From: Microbacterium aurugineum
Lineage (GTDB): Bacteria > Actinomycetota > Actinomycetes > Actinomycetales > Microbacteriaceae
Assembly (NCBI RefSeq): GCF_023101205.1
Contig: NZ_CP078078.1
Coordinates: forward strand, 124,001 to 188,000
DNA length: 64,000 nt
Direction of reading: 5' to 3'
Shown: piece by piece, positions 51,978 through 59,773 of the stretch
Numbering within the stretch: the stretch's first letter is position 1
Layout: each line of letters begins with the position of its first letter
The notes under the pieces: model-generated
Told to the model about the DNA's origin: nothing
Database searches by the model: none
What the model saw: the letters and a program-made list of their open reading frames with translations, nothing else
Made by a program: the position numbers and the translations under genes

Positions 51978-52361
51978 ATGGTCCTGCTCATGGTGCCCGT
52001 CGCTGCGCAGGGACACACCTCGTTGGCGGGTATCGGTGCAATGTTCGCGTTCTTCTTCTGGGCTGCGCTCTCCGGCGCGCGTGCTCGACGCCGCCGGTTG
52101 CCGCCCGGGGCCGTCGGCGACCCGTTCGCGATGGGTCTCCTCATGGCAGTCCCCTACCTGGCGCTCGGCTTCGCCGGCCATGCGCATGGGCGGGCGTTCG
52201 GCGCGCCGGTACTCGTCGTGATCCTCGGCTTTGCCGTGCTCGGTGGATGGCTGCTGCTGCGGGCGGGCAGCGCACGTGCGGACCACGTCGAGAGATTCGG
52301 CTTCTGGTGGTGTCTCCTCATGCTGGCCGGGATGCTGCTCATGACGAGCGCACATGCCTGA
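51978..52361 (+). CDS. small hypothetical membrane protein
   Basis: 127 residues and four likely membrane helices (VLLMVPVAA, MFAFFFWAAL, GLLMAVPYLALGFAG, VLVVILGFAVLGGWLLL) plus a short last helix. Met/His-rich at the C-terminal end (LLMTSAHA). No family recognised. ATG 51978 follows GGCGGGAG. Translated sequence before it is compatible with a longer helix but there is no start codon, so the N-terminus could be truncated. Confidence 0.55.
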   Translation: MVLLMVPVAAQGHTSLAGIGAMFAFFFWAALSGARARRRRLPPGAVGDPFAMGLLMAVPYLALGFAGHAHGRAFGAPVLVVILGFAVLGGWLLLRAGSARADHVERFGFWWCLLMLAGMLLMTSAHA

Positions 52362-52363
52362 GG

Positions 52364-53395
52364 TCAGACGCTCTTCCTGACCGGTCGCCGGCGCAACGCG
52401 GCCGAAGCGACGGCGACAAGCGTGCCGACGGTCACCCCGATGATCGTCTCGATCGCGCGATCCTGCAGGAGCACGTCGACGGGCGTCGGCGCGGCGAGGT
52501 GCACCATGAGCAGTGCGAGCGGGGTGATGAACACCATCGCGATGCCGTAGTTGCGTCCGACGAAGAGTTCGGCGGCGGCCTGCAGCAGCACCACGAGGGC
52601 GATGACCGCGAGCGGCGGCAGGTCGAAGACGAGGATCCCGGCCGCGACGAGCACGCCGAGCAGCGTCCCGAGCAGACGCTGGATACCGCGGATCACGCGG
52701 GCGTTGAGTTGCGGCCCGCTGACGGCGGCGACTGCGCCGACGGCCGCCCAGTACCAGTGCGAGTCCATGATCAGCAGCCCGGCGAAGCCTGCCCCGATGA
52801 TGGCGACGCCGACCGACAGGGCCATCTCTCGGGCGATCGGGCCCACGGGCTGCAGGGTCTTCGGCGGCACGTCGTCCGTGCGGCGCGTGAAGACCCCGAT
52901 GAGCGCGGTGATCGCGAGTCCGAACAGGACGCTCGGTCCGCCGACCAACAGCACATCGCCGAACGAGGCGATCGTGGCCGGGATGGTCGCGCACGCCCCG
53001 ACCGCGAACACCGGGAACAGCGGCCCCGGCGGGTGCCACCGCATCGTGTACGCGAGCAGGGTGACGGCGGAGGCGATGACGGCGACGACGAGGATGCTGA
53101 CCGGGGCGGGGACGGCGAGAACCGACAGGGCGGTGCCGACGAGCATCGAGGCGAGGATGATGCCCCCGGCGCTCGCCTGCATCCGGATGCGATCGCGGAA
53201 CACGTCATGGCGCCCGTACAGCGCGGCGAAGGCGCCGAAGCTCGCGTAGATGCTCAGGTCGAGGCGGCCCAGCATCCACAGCACGAGCAACGGCGCCGCC
53301 ACGCTGATCGCCGCGCGGAGCGCCACTCGGTGATCACCGCGGTGCGGTTCGACGCGGAGGACGCCGGTCCATACTCTTCCCCGGGATTCCGCCAC
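52364..53395 (-). CDS. FUSC-family membrane protein
   Basis: 343 residues and about ten hydrophobic segments, with GPQLNARVIRGIQRLLGTLLG and FVGRNYGIAMVFITPLALLM typical of FUSC/aromatic-acid exporter proteins. The direction of transport and the substrate are unknown. The promoter is a -10 TAGGCT (53407-53402) 6 nt before GTG 53395, so the mRNA is leaderless. Convergent with the small membrane gene at 52.3 kb, only 2 nt apart. Confidence 0.87.
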   Translation of the reverse strand: MAESRGRVWTGVLRVEPHRGDHRVALRAAISVAAPLLVLWMLGRLDLSIYASFGAFAALYGRHDVFRDRIRMQASAGGIILASMLVGTALSVLAVPAPVSILVVAVIASAVTLLAYTMRWHPPGPLFPVFAVGACATIPATIASFGDVLLVGGPSVLFGLAITALIGVFTRRTDDVPPKTLQPVGPIAREMALSVGVAIIGAGFAGLLIMDSHWYWAAVGAVAAVSGPQLNARVIRGIQRLLGTLLGVLVAAGILVFDLPPLAVIALVVLLQAAAELFVGRNYGIAMVFITPLALLMVHLAAPTPVDVLLQDRAIETIIGVTVGTLVAVASAALRRRPVRKSV

Positions 53396-53468
53396 CGATC
53401 CAGCCTACGTCCGATGCCGAACCGCGCCGACTCCGGCGCCGACTCCGGCTCCGGGTGTGCCGAAGGGC

Positions 53469-53879
53469 TCAGCCCGCCGTGGCGCCCCGCAGGAGCAGGA
53501 GGCGTGCCTTGTCGAGGACGCGGTTCAGGACCGCGGCCGCGGCGTCGGTCTCGTGCGGGTCGAGGTCCGCCCACAGGGGCCCTGTCAGGTCTGCGATCTC
53601 CCGGCCGATCTCGGCGACCCGTGCCTCGCCCGTCGGAGTGAGCGCGGAGCCGGCGAGGAGTCCACGGTGGCGCAGGTCCGTGAGGATCGGTCCGACCTCC
53701 GTGGCGGGGAGACGATCGGCCAGGAAGGCGTCGAGCTCCCCGGCGCCGTCGAACTGTGCGGTGAGCCTCAGCGAGATCCACTCGCGTTCGCTGAGGTCGT
53801 GAGGGGTGAGGACGGTCTGCAGGAGCGCGCTCAGCGCCTTCTCCGTCTGGCCGATGAGCTGGGGTCCGAAGGGGATCAC
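53469..53879 (-). CDS. small winged-helix (MarR-like) protein
   Basis: 136 residues, helical, with a possible winged helix in the middle (SEREWISLRLTAQ, then LPATEVGPILTDLRHRGLL and GEARVAEIGREIADL). It looks like a divergent MarR-type regulator lacking close resemblance to the standard motif. The GTG at 53879 overlaps the MFS stop as GTGA, so it is cotranscribed and probably related to control of that pump. Confidence 0.65.
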   Translation of the reverse strand: MIPFGPQLIGQTEKALSALLQTVLTPHDLSEREWISLRLTAQFDGAGELDAFLADRLPATEVGPILTDLRHRGLLAGSALTPTGEARVAEIGREIADLTGPLWADLDPHETDAAAAVLNRVLDKARLLLLRGATAG

Positions 53880-55348
53880 GGCGTTTCCATTTCGTTGGTG
53901 TTGGTGTTGGTGTTGGTGTCGGTGTCGGTGCGGTTGTCGACGTCGGAGTCTTCGCCGATGCCCCAGCTCGCCCCTCTGGCGACGAATGCGCCGAGAAGAG
54001 TGACTCCGGCGAAGACCAGCATCAGGAGTCGGGCCGCGTCGACGACGTCGGGCATCGCGAGGTTGACGAGCACCCCGGCCATCGCGGCACTGAACGCGCT
54101 CGCGATGATGAAGACCGTGTTCACGGCTGCGGCTGCCTTGGCACCTTCCTCCTCGCCGGGCGTGCTGCCGAGCGCGGCGACGGTCAGATGGGGGAATCCC
54201 AGGCCGATGCCGGCACCGGCGAGGAACAGTGTGGCGAACCAGAGCGCGATGACGAGCGCGGACGGGCCCTCGTGCTGGAGGAGTCCGTAGCCGGTGAGGC
54301 CGGCGGCGACCGTCACCGGGCCGATGGTGATGAGCAGGCGACGGGAGCGGACGCCGGTGGCGTTGGCCGTGAACACCTGCGTGACCGACCACCCGAGCGA
54401 GAGCGCGGCACCGAGCAGGCCGGCGACGAAGGGCATCAGCCCGCCGATCTCCTGCCCGAACAGCGGGATGAACGCCTCGGTGCCGATCGCGAAGGCCAGG
54501 ACGGCGACGGTGATGTACACCCATCCGAGTGAGGACCCTGCGGCGAACGTGACGCGCGGCAGGATGCCGTTGCCCCCTCGCCGCTCGTGACGAAGGAACC
54601 ACGCACCGAGGACGACACCGACGACGATGGCGACTCCCGTGCCGAAACCGGCGGGGACGATGCTCGCGACACCCACGGCGGCGACGCCACTGGCGAGGAG
54701 GACGAGGGATGTCCACGGGACGGACTCGCTCGATCGCATCCGAGTGGTCTGCGGCAGGGCGCGCACGACGACGATGCCGATCAGTGCCGAGACGACGGCC
54801 AATCCGATGAACGTCACGCGCCAGGCGTCCAGCTGCGCGAAGACGCCTCCCACCACCGGGCCGACGATGTTGCCGACGCCCCACATGGCCGACACGAGGG
54901 CGGCGGCCCGTGCCCAGAGGCGCTCGGGGAGGGTGCGCTGGATGAGCGCATAGCCGAGTCCGGCGAGCAGACCGCCGCCGAGACCCTGCACGGCCCGACC
55001 GCCGAGCAGTGCCCACATCCACGGACTCGCGGCGCAGAGCAGCGAGCCGAGTCCGAACAGGCCGAGTGCCCACAGGTAGGCCTGCACCGCACCCCGTTGC
55101 GTGAGGATTCGGCTGACCATCATCGAGCTGACCACGGAAGCCAGCAGGAAGGTCGTCATCGTCCAGGCGTAGAACTCCGCGCCACCGATGTCCCCGACGA
55201 TCGTGGGGAGCAGGCTCGTCGTGAGATAGACGTTGCTCGCCTCGAGGAGCACGCCTCCCGCGAGCACGGAGGCGATCGGCGCGTAGCGGCTGCCGAGCAG
55301 TTCGCGCCAGCTTCCGGCGGGGTGCGTGCGGTGCGGTGTCTGAGTCAT
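53876..55348 (-). CDS. MFS drug exporter (14-helix type), probable SoxR target
   Basis: 490 residues with about 14 hydrophobic segments. MFS motif-like RAVQGLGGGLLAGLGYALIQ and GVGNIVGPVVGG mark the EmrB/QacA class. The C-terminal tail carries a repeat of Asp-Thr and Asn-Thr pairs (DTDTNTNTNTN). It is divergent from soxR, and the SoxR box at 55429-55448 lies between them, so redox-active compounds are likely inducers. It overlaps the small winged-helix gene by 4 bp. Confidence 0.88.
   Translation of the reverse strand: MTQTPHRTHPAGSWRELLGSRYAPIASVLAGGVLLEASNVYLTTSLLPTIVGDIGGAEFYAWTMTTFLLASVVSSMMVSRILTQRGAVQAYLWALGLFGLGSLLCAASPWMWALLGGRAVQGLGGGLLAGLGYALIQRTLPERLWARAAALVSAMWGVGNIVGPVVGGVFAQLDAWRVTFIGLAVVSALIGIVVVRALPQTTRMRSSESVPWTSLVLLASGVAAVGVASIVPAGFGTGVAIVVGVVLGAWFLRHERRGGNGILPRVTFAAGSSLGWVYITVAVLAFAIGTEAFIPLFGQEIGGLMPFVAGLLGAALSLGWSVTQVFTANATGVRSRRLLITIGPVTVAAGLTGYGLLQHEGPSALVIALWFATLFLAGAGIGLGFPHLTVAALGSTPGEEEGAKAAAAVNTVFIIASAFSAAMAGVLVNLAMPDVVDAARLLMLVFAGVTLLGAFVARGASWGIGEDSDVDNRTDTDTNTNTNTNEMETP
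53894..53929. repeat. hexanucleotide tandem repeat at the MFS 3' end
   Basis: Six tandem units of GTTGGT or GTCGGT on the plus strand, coding the Asn-Thr/Asp-Thr tail of the MFS pump on the minus strand. Unit number can change without breaking the frame. Confidence 0.8.
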
Positions 55349-55428
55349 CGGCTGCCCTTCGTGGCGTCGGAGCGGGCGCTGGTCTCGCCCGTCGGCGCCG
55401 GTTCTCGGCGGCCGATCGTCACGCTAAT

Positions 55429-55448
55429 ACCTCGAGTAAACTCGAGGT
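55429..55448 (+). promoter_or_regulatory. SoxR box
   Basis: ACCTCGAGT-AA-ACTCGAGGT is a palindrome with 9-bp arms in the 115-bp gap between the MFS gene and soxR. Its core CCTCGAGTAAACTCGAGG matches the enterobacterial SoxR site (CCTCAAGTTAACTTGAGG) at 14 of 18 bases. It sits 16 bp before the soxR start and can control both directions. Confidence 0.88.
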
Positions 55449-55463
55449 CAAGAGGAGGCGGCG

Positions 55464-55904
55464 ATGTCTTTGGAACCCGACGATCTGCTCGCCATCGGCG
55501 AGGTCGTCCGGCGCACCGGCGTCCCGGCGACATCCCTGCACTTCTACGAGCAACTGGGGCTGATCTCGTCGACCCGGACCGCAGGGAATCAACGCCGATA
55601 CCGGCGGCACATGCTGCGGCGGATCTCGTTGATCGTGGTCGCGAAACGCCTCGGCATCCCCCTCACCGATGTGCACGAGGTCTTCCAGAGCCTGCCTGCC
55701 GATGAGTCGCCCTCTCAGCGGGACTGGCAGCGGGTCGCAAGGCTGTGGCGTGAGCAGCTCGACATCCGTCGCACCCAGCTCGAGCACCTCCGTCGCGAGA
55801 TCACCGGCTGCATCGGCTGCGGGTGCCTGTCGCTCAAGGCCTGCCGGTTGCTGAACCCCGAGGATGCGCTCGCCGACGACGGTCCGGGCCCGCGCCGGAT
55901 CTGA
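55464..55904 (+). CDS. soxR: redox-sensitive MerR-family regulator SoxR
   Basis: 146 residues. MerR helix-turn-helix (LAIGEVVRRTGVPATSLHFYEQLGLI) and dimer helix, then the [2Fe-2S] cluster site Cys116, Cys119, Cys121, Cys127 in CIGCGCLSLKAC. It activates target genes when the cluster is oxidised or attacked by redox-cycling compounds. The start ATG 55464 follows AAGAGGAGG. Paired here with a divergent MFS pump, as in other actinobacterial SoxR regulons. Confidence 0.95.
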   Translation: MSLEPDDLLAIGEVVRRTGVPATSLHFYEQLGLISSTRTAGNQRRYRRHMLRRISLIVVAKRLGIPLTDVHEVFQSLPADESPSQRDWQRVARLWREQLDIRRTQLEHLRREITGCIGCGCLSLKACRLLNPEDALADDGPGPRRI

Positions 55905-55913
55905 ACGTCGTCA

Positions 55914-55968
55914 GAGGCCTGACGTCAGAGCCCGGATGTCAGGGCCCGGACGTCAGAGGTCGGAGGGC
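55914..55968. repeat. short imperfect tandem repeats after soxR
   Basis: GACGTCAGAG, GATGTCAGGG and GACGTCAGAG follow one another about every 15-17 bp with CCCGG spacers. They lie between the convergent soxR and NIPSNAP genes and reach into the NIPSNAP 3' end. The word CTCTGACGTC recurs in the duplication at 59667-59718. Confidence 0.6.
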
Positions 55969-56267
55969 AGCAGGGGGCGCATGAACGTGCGCTCGTAGCG
56001 CAGCACGCAGCCGCTCTCATCCCGGATGCGGTCGGCTTCGATGAACTCCGGATCGACCCCGAACCTCGCCCGGTACACCTCGTAGTCGGCGAAGGAGGGG
56101 AAGGTGAACAGGGCGAGGGCCTCGTCGCTCGCTCCCTCGGACGGGAGGAAGTAGCCGTGGTGGACACCCCCGTGGCGTCCCACGAGCTCGATCCATGCGC
56201 GCCCGAACGACTCGAAGGCGTCGATCTTCTTCGGATCGATCGTGTACGTCACGACACACGTGATCAT
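55953..56267 (-). CDS. NIPSNAP-family protein
   Basis: 104 residues with the ferredoxin-like NIPSNAP fold (ITCVVTYTIDPKKIDAFESFGRAWIELVGRHGG, then ALFTFPSFADYEVYRARF). Family function is poorly defined, possibly small-molecule binding or monooxygenase-like. ATG 56267 overlaps the HxlR stop as ATGA. Confidence 0.9.
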   Translation of the reverse strand: MITCVVTYTIDPKKIDAFESFGRAWIELVGRHGGVHHGYFLPSEGASDEALALFTFPSFADYEVYRARFGVDPEFIEADRIRDESGCVLRYERTFMRPLLPSDL

Positions 56268-56626
56268 GCGTCCACCGCCGTGCGCTGTCGTCCTGCGTAG
56301 AGCGTCCCCCAGCGGGTGAGCTCGGTCAGCAGCTGCCCGGCGCTCGCACCCAGCTCGCTCAGTCGATATTCGACCTTCGGTGGCACCTGGCGGTAGACGG
56401 TCCGGGTGATGAGGCCGTCGGCCTCGAGCTCGCGCAGTTGACGCGTGAGCACGCGCGGGGTCGGATCCTGCAGCAGCCGTCCGAGCTCGCCGAAGCGAAG
56501 CACCTCATGTTCGCCGAGGAGGGTGAGGATGCTGGGCTTCCAGGCGCCCCCGAGCACCGCGATAGACACTTCGGCGTCGCACGATTCGGTCCACTCGCGG
56601 ACGATCCGTTCCGTCTTCTCTCTCAC
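56264..56626 (-). CDS. HxlR-family regulator
   Basis: 120 residues with the HxlR winged helix (GGAWKPSILTLLGEHEVLRFGELGRLL, VLTRQLRELEADGLI, PPKVEYRLSELG). A lone Cys is in TESCDAEVSI near residue 15, the position often used for redox or aldehyde sensing in this family. The GTG at 56626 is chosen because GGAGGG lies 7 nt before it. TTG 56650 and GTG 56641 are in frame but have no Shine-Dalgarno. Probably controls the NIPSNAP gene and the divergent MFS gene. Confidence 0.9.
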   Translation of the reverse strand: MREKTERIVREWTESCDAEVSIAVLGGAWKPSILTLLGEHEVLRFGELGRLLQDPTPRVLTRQLRELEADGLITRTVYRQVPPKVEYRLSELGASAGQLLTELTRWGTLYAGRQRTAVDA

Positions 56627-56650
56627 CTGTCGGCCCTCCACAGTATCCAA

Positions 56651-56680
56651 AATGTCCGTACGTATCAGAAATGACCGTAC
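56651..56680. promoter_or_regulatory. probable HxlR operator (direct repeats)
   Basis: AATGTCCGTAC (56651-56661) and AATGACCGTAC (56670-56680) are 19 bp apart in the 90-bp region between the divergent HxlR and MFS genes. Two turns of the helix would put both copies on one face. Confidence 0.6.
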
Positions 56681-56716
56681 TTGTGGCTCCTGTGTGTACC
56701 TTTGCAGACTGAGGGT

Positions 56717-58069
56717 GTGACCACAACCCCCATCCGTGTCCCGTCCCGTTCGTCCGTCCGCCTCTGGCTCGCGATGGTCCCGCTCCTGCTCGGGATCCTC
56801 ATCGGCGCTCTCGCGATCAGCAGTGTCTCCACCGCCCTCCCTGCGATCCGGGGCGACCTGGGACTGACCGACATCGAGGGGCTCTGGCTCGTCGACGTGT
56901 ACGCCCTCTCCCTGGCGGCGACACTGATCCTCGCCTCCCGGATCGGTGACGCGTTCGGACGCAAGAGCATCGTCCTGATCGGCTTGGCGGCCTTCGCCGC
57001 ACTCAACGCCGTGGGTGGGATGGCCACGAGCGGCCTGCTGCTCATCGTCGTCCGTGCTCTGCTGGGGGTCGCGGAGGCCTTCGTGGTCGCGGGAGTGGTC
57101 TCGACGATCGGGGCCAAGTTCCAGGCGCGCGAGCGTGTCCTCGCCTACGGGTTGTGGACGGCGACGTTCGGCACGGGAAGCGCACTCGGTCCGGTGCTCG
57201 GTGGGCTGCTGGCCGAGGGGCCGGGTTGGCGCTGGCTGATGCTGGGCAGCGTTCCGCTCGCGCTGATCGCCGGAGTGCTGGCCCTGTGGCTCGTGCCGGA
57301 CTCACGCAGTGCCCTGCTGCCCTCCTGGGACGTGCTGAGCATCCTGTCCTCGATCCTCGCGCTCGGCGCTCTCGTCTTCGCGCTCCATGAGGCCCTCGCC
57401 GCGCCCTTCTCGGCCGGGATCGCGGCCCTCATCGCGACGTCGAGCCTGATCTTCTTCGTGCGTCGGCAGCGTCGGCTCCGCGATCCGCTCATCGACATGG
57501 GGCTCTTCCGGATCCCGGGCTTCAGCCCTGCGATCGTCCGTATCGTCGTGAGCAGCGGTGCGTCGGCGGCTTCCGTGCTGTTGGTGAGTCTGCACCTGCA
57601 GGACACCCGCGGGCAGAGTGCGGCCGAGGCGGGCATCGCGCTGCTGCCCCAGGCCGCGGCCATCGCGATCGGGGGCGTGCTGGCGCCGCTGGCGCTGCGC
57701 GTGCTGTCGGCGAACTCCCTCACGGTGCTGGCGCTCGTCCTGCAGGCCGTGGGGCTGGGGTGGCTCGCGCTCGACCCGGCCGTCGTGGCGATCCCGCTCG
57801 TGCTCGTCGGCCTCGGGTTCGGCGTCGGTGCGACACTCGCCGCGACGGCGCTGTTCGAGGCGACGACCGAGGACCAGGCCGGACAGGTGGGAGCGATTCA
57901 GGAAATCGGATTCGCGCTCGGAGGCGGGCTCGGGATCGCCGTGTTCGGCACCATCGCCGCCGTCCTCGTCACCGGCGGCTTCGTCGTGGCAGTGCTCGTG
58001 GCCGCTGTCGTGGTCGTGGCGGCCGCGGTTCTTCCGGTGGTGCGGCGCGGAGTCCGTCGACGGGTCTGA
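56717..58069 (+). CDS. MFS transporter (DHA2/14-helix type)
   Basis: 450 residues with about 13-14 hydrophobic segments. The loop ASRIGDAFGRKSIVLIG is the family motif A, and GTGSALGPVLGGLLAEGPGWRWLM motif C. Typical of multidrug exporters. A -10 CAGACT (56705-56710) ends 6 nt before GTG 56717, so the mRNA is leaderless. Its last 172 nt overlap an antisense alpha/beta hydrolase frame. Confidence 0.9.
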   Translation: MTTTPIRVPSRSSVRLWLAMVPLLLGILIGALAISSVSTALPAIRGDLGLTDIEGLWLVDVYALSLAATLILASRIGDAFGRKSIVLIGLAAFAALNAVGGMATSGLLLIVVRALLGVAEAFVVAGVVSTIGAKFQARERVLAYGLWTATFGTGSALGPVLGGLLAEGPGWRWLMLGSVPLALIAGVLALWLVPDSRSALLPSWDVLSILSSILALGALVFALHEALAAPFSAGIAALIATSSLIFFVRRQRRLRDPLIDMGLFRIPGFSPAIVRIVVSSGASAASVLLVSLHLQDTRGQSAAEAGIALLPQAAAIAIGGVLAPLALRVLSANSLTVLALVLQAVGLGWLALDPAVVAIPLVLVGLGFGVGATLAATALFEATTEDQAGQVGAIQEIGFALGGGLGIAVFGTIAAVLVTGGFVVAVLVAAVVVVAAAVLPVVRRGVRRRV

Positions 58070-58959
58070 GTCTCATCCGGTGCGATCGACCCGAGCGCAT
58101 CGACGGCCTCGAGCCCGCCCGTCACGAGCGCGACGACCGCATCGAGGGTCGCATCCGCCGACAGCACGCGGGTGTGGCCGAGCCCTTCGGTGCGGAGCAG
58201 GCGGGAGCGCTCGCCGTGGGCTTCGTGCAGCCGCAGGGAGTCGGAATCCGGCATCCGTCGGTCATCGCGATCGTGCACGACCAGCAGTGCGGTCTCCCTC
58301 GGAAGCGGATGCCGCGCGGCGTCGTAGCGCGCCGAGACCGTGGCCCGGTCCAGACCGAGCCGCCGATGGAATCGCTCCGTGAGCCTCGCGGTCGTCGCGG
58401 GATCGAGGCGGAGCTCTCTCGCGAACTCCGCGAGGAAGGCGTCGGGGCCGGCCGCACCGGCGATCGCGGCGACGGCGCCGGTCGGCACGGTCGACCGGGC
58501 TACGGTCAACGCGGCGAAGGCGCCGAACGAGTGCCCGACGATCGTGGCGAAGGGCCCGTGCACGGCGTGCAGCTGCTCGGCGGCGTCCACCCAGTCACGC
58601 ACATCGGTGCGACCGCCGCCGGAGGTGCCGTGCGCGGGTGCGTCGAACGCGATCACGCGGAACCCCTCCGCGACCAGTTCGCGCACGAGCGGGGCGAACT
58701 GCGAGGCTCGGCCGCGCCATCCGTGCAGGAGCAGCACCGCGTGAGGGCCGCCGCCCCACTCGTAGGTGGACACCTCGATGCCTCGCACGTGCAGGGTCCC
58801 GCGGCGCGCGTCGTCGAGTGTCGGGGCATCGGCCTCGCGCACCGGCATCCGCGGGGAGGTGGTGAAGAAGAGGCGGTAGGCGAGGTCGCCCGCGAACGTG
58901 GGCGAGACGCGGGCGGCGGCATGGATGGTGCGGGTGAGCAGTGCGGGGAGGGACGGCAT
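57898..58959 (-). CDS. alpha/beta hydrolase with run-on C-terminus
   Basis: 353 residues. Oxyanion motif VLLLHGWRGRASQF, nucleophile elbow VGHSFGAFAA (Ser), Asp in LLVVHDRDDRRMPDSD and His in GLGHTRVLSADATL. The normal fold should end near residue ~295. The remaining ~57 residues are Thr/Ala/Arg-rich and are simply the antisense of the MFS gene end, so the original stop seems lost. ATG 58959 follows AAGGAG. Divergent from a TetR gene with shared operators. Confidence 0.82.
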   Translation of the reverse strand: MPSLPALLTRTIHAAARVSPTFAGDLAYRLFFTTSPRMPVREADAPTLDDARRGTLHVRGIEVSTYEWGGGPHAVLLLHGWRGRASQFAPLVRELVAEGFRVIAFDAPAHGTSGGGRTDVRDWVDAAEQLHAVHGPFATIVGHSFGAFAALTVARSTVPTGAVAAIAGAAGPDAFLAEFARELRLDPATTARLTERFHRRLGLDRATVSARYDAARHPLPRETALLVVHDRDDRRMPDSDSLRLHEAHGERSRLLRTEGLGHTRVLSADATLDAVVALVTGGLEAVDALGSIAPDETQTRRRTPRRTTGRTAAATTTTAATSTATTKPPVTRTAAMVPNTAIPSPPPSANPIS

Positions 58960-58979
58960 GGGAACTCCTTCGCCAAACA

Positions 58980-59031
58980 ATACGAACGATCATACGTATA
59001 CTAGGCGAACGATCGTTCGTATACTAGAGGC
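58980..59031. promoter_or_regulatory. duplicated TetR operator and promoter
   Basis: The stretch contains two copies of a ~23-bp module: GAACGATCATACGTATACTAGGC and GAACGATCGTTCGTATACTAGAGGC, each split here by description. The second has the perfect palindrome CGAACGATCGTTCG (59006-59019) followed by -10 TATACT (59020-59025), which ends 6 nt before ATG 59032. The first copy has its own TATACT (58997-59002). The TetR protein probably represses itself and the hydrolase. Confidence 0.72.
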
Positions 59032-59676
59032 ATGTCGATTCATGTGGTGCAGGACGGACGGCGAGCGCGTGGTGATGCCTCGCGCCGCATCGTGCTGGAC
59101 AGTGCGACCGATCTCGCCTCCGTCGAGGGGCTGGACGGGCTGACCATCGGCCGGCTCGCCGAAGCCTCCGGGTCGAGCAAGAGCAGCATCGCCACGCTCT
59201 TCCGGAGCAAGGAGGGCCTGCAGCTCGCCACGGTCGAGGCCGCGCGGGAGATCTTCACCGCGCAGATCGTCGAGCCCGCCCGGGAGCATCCGCGGGGTGT
59301 CCACCGCCTCGCCGCGCTGTTGCGCAACTCCCTCGCGTACTCGAAGGAACGGGTCTTCGCCGGTGGGTGCTTCTTCGCCGCCACGGCAGCCGACGTCGAC
59401 TCGAAGTCCGGGCCCGTGAGCGATGCGGTGCGTGCGGCACTGGTCGACTGGTACGGCTACCTCGAAGCTCAGATCCGCCACGCGGTCGCCGTGGGGGAGA
59501 TCGATGCCGATGCGGAGATTCTCGCCTTCGAGCTGGTCGCCTTGAACGAGGAGGCCAATGCGCGCTCGCTGCTGATGGACGATGAGCGCCCCTACGCGCT
59601 CGCGGCCGCCGCGATCCGCGCTCGCCTCCGTGCTGCCGGCGCGGCGGAGTCCGCGGTGGCGCTCCTCGACCTCTGA
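59032..59676 (+). CDS. TetR-family regulator
   Basis: 214 residues. Helix-turn-helix LTIGRLAEASGSSKSSIATLFRSKEGL at about residues 36-62 and a TetR_C_16/YcdC-like ligand domain with VFAGGCFFAATAADVDSKSGPV. Divergent from the alpha/beta hydrolase gene. Leaderless start at ATG 59032. Its stop codon lies inside a 26-bp tandem duplication. Confidence 0.88.
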   Translation: MSIHVVQDGRRARGDASRRIVLDSATDLASVEGLDGLTIGRLAEASGSSKSSIATLFRSKEGLQLATVEAAREIFTAQIVEPAREHPRGVHRLAALLRNSLAYSKERVFAGGCFFAATAADVDSKSGPVSDAVRAALVDWYGYLEAQIRHAVAVGEIDADAEILAFELVALNEEANARSLLMDDERPYALAAAAIRARLRAAGAAESAVALLDL

Positions 59677-59718
59677 CGTCGACCCCAGGCGCCGACCTCT
59701 GACGTCGACCCCAGGCGC
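59667..59718. repeat. perfect 26-bp tandem duplication at the TetR stop
   Basis: CGACCTCTGACGTCGACC-CCAGGCGC occurs at 59667-59692 and again at 59693-59718 without a gap. The first copy includes the TGA stop of the TetR gene (59674-59676). Confidence 0.9.
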
Positions 59719-59756
59719 ACGAGACGCCTCACCCGCTGTCGGATGAGGCGTCTCGT
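59719..59756. terminator. bidirectional terminator hairpin
   Basis: A perfect 13-bp stem ACGAGACGCCTCA/TGAGGCGTCTCGT with a 12-nt loop lies between the convergent TetR gene and the His-rich regulator gene. No T-run. Confidence 0.8.
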
Positions 59757-59773
59757 CGATGGTGGCCGGAGCG

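Noticed and set aside
52247..53641. 464-codon plus-strand open frame
   Set aside because: It is antisense to the FUSC gene, and its composition (Arg, Asp, Glu, Gly repeats) is that of a shadow of a hydrophobic protein.
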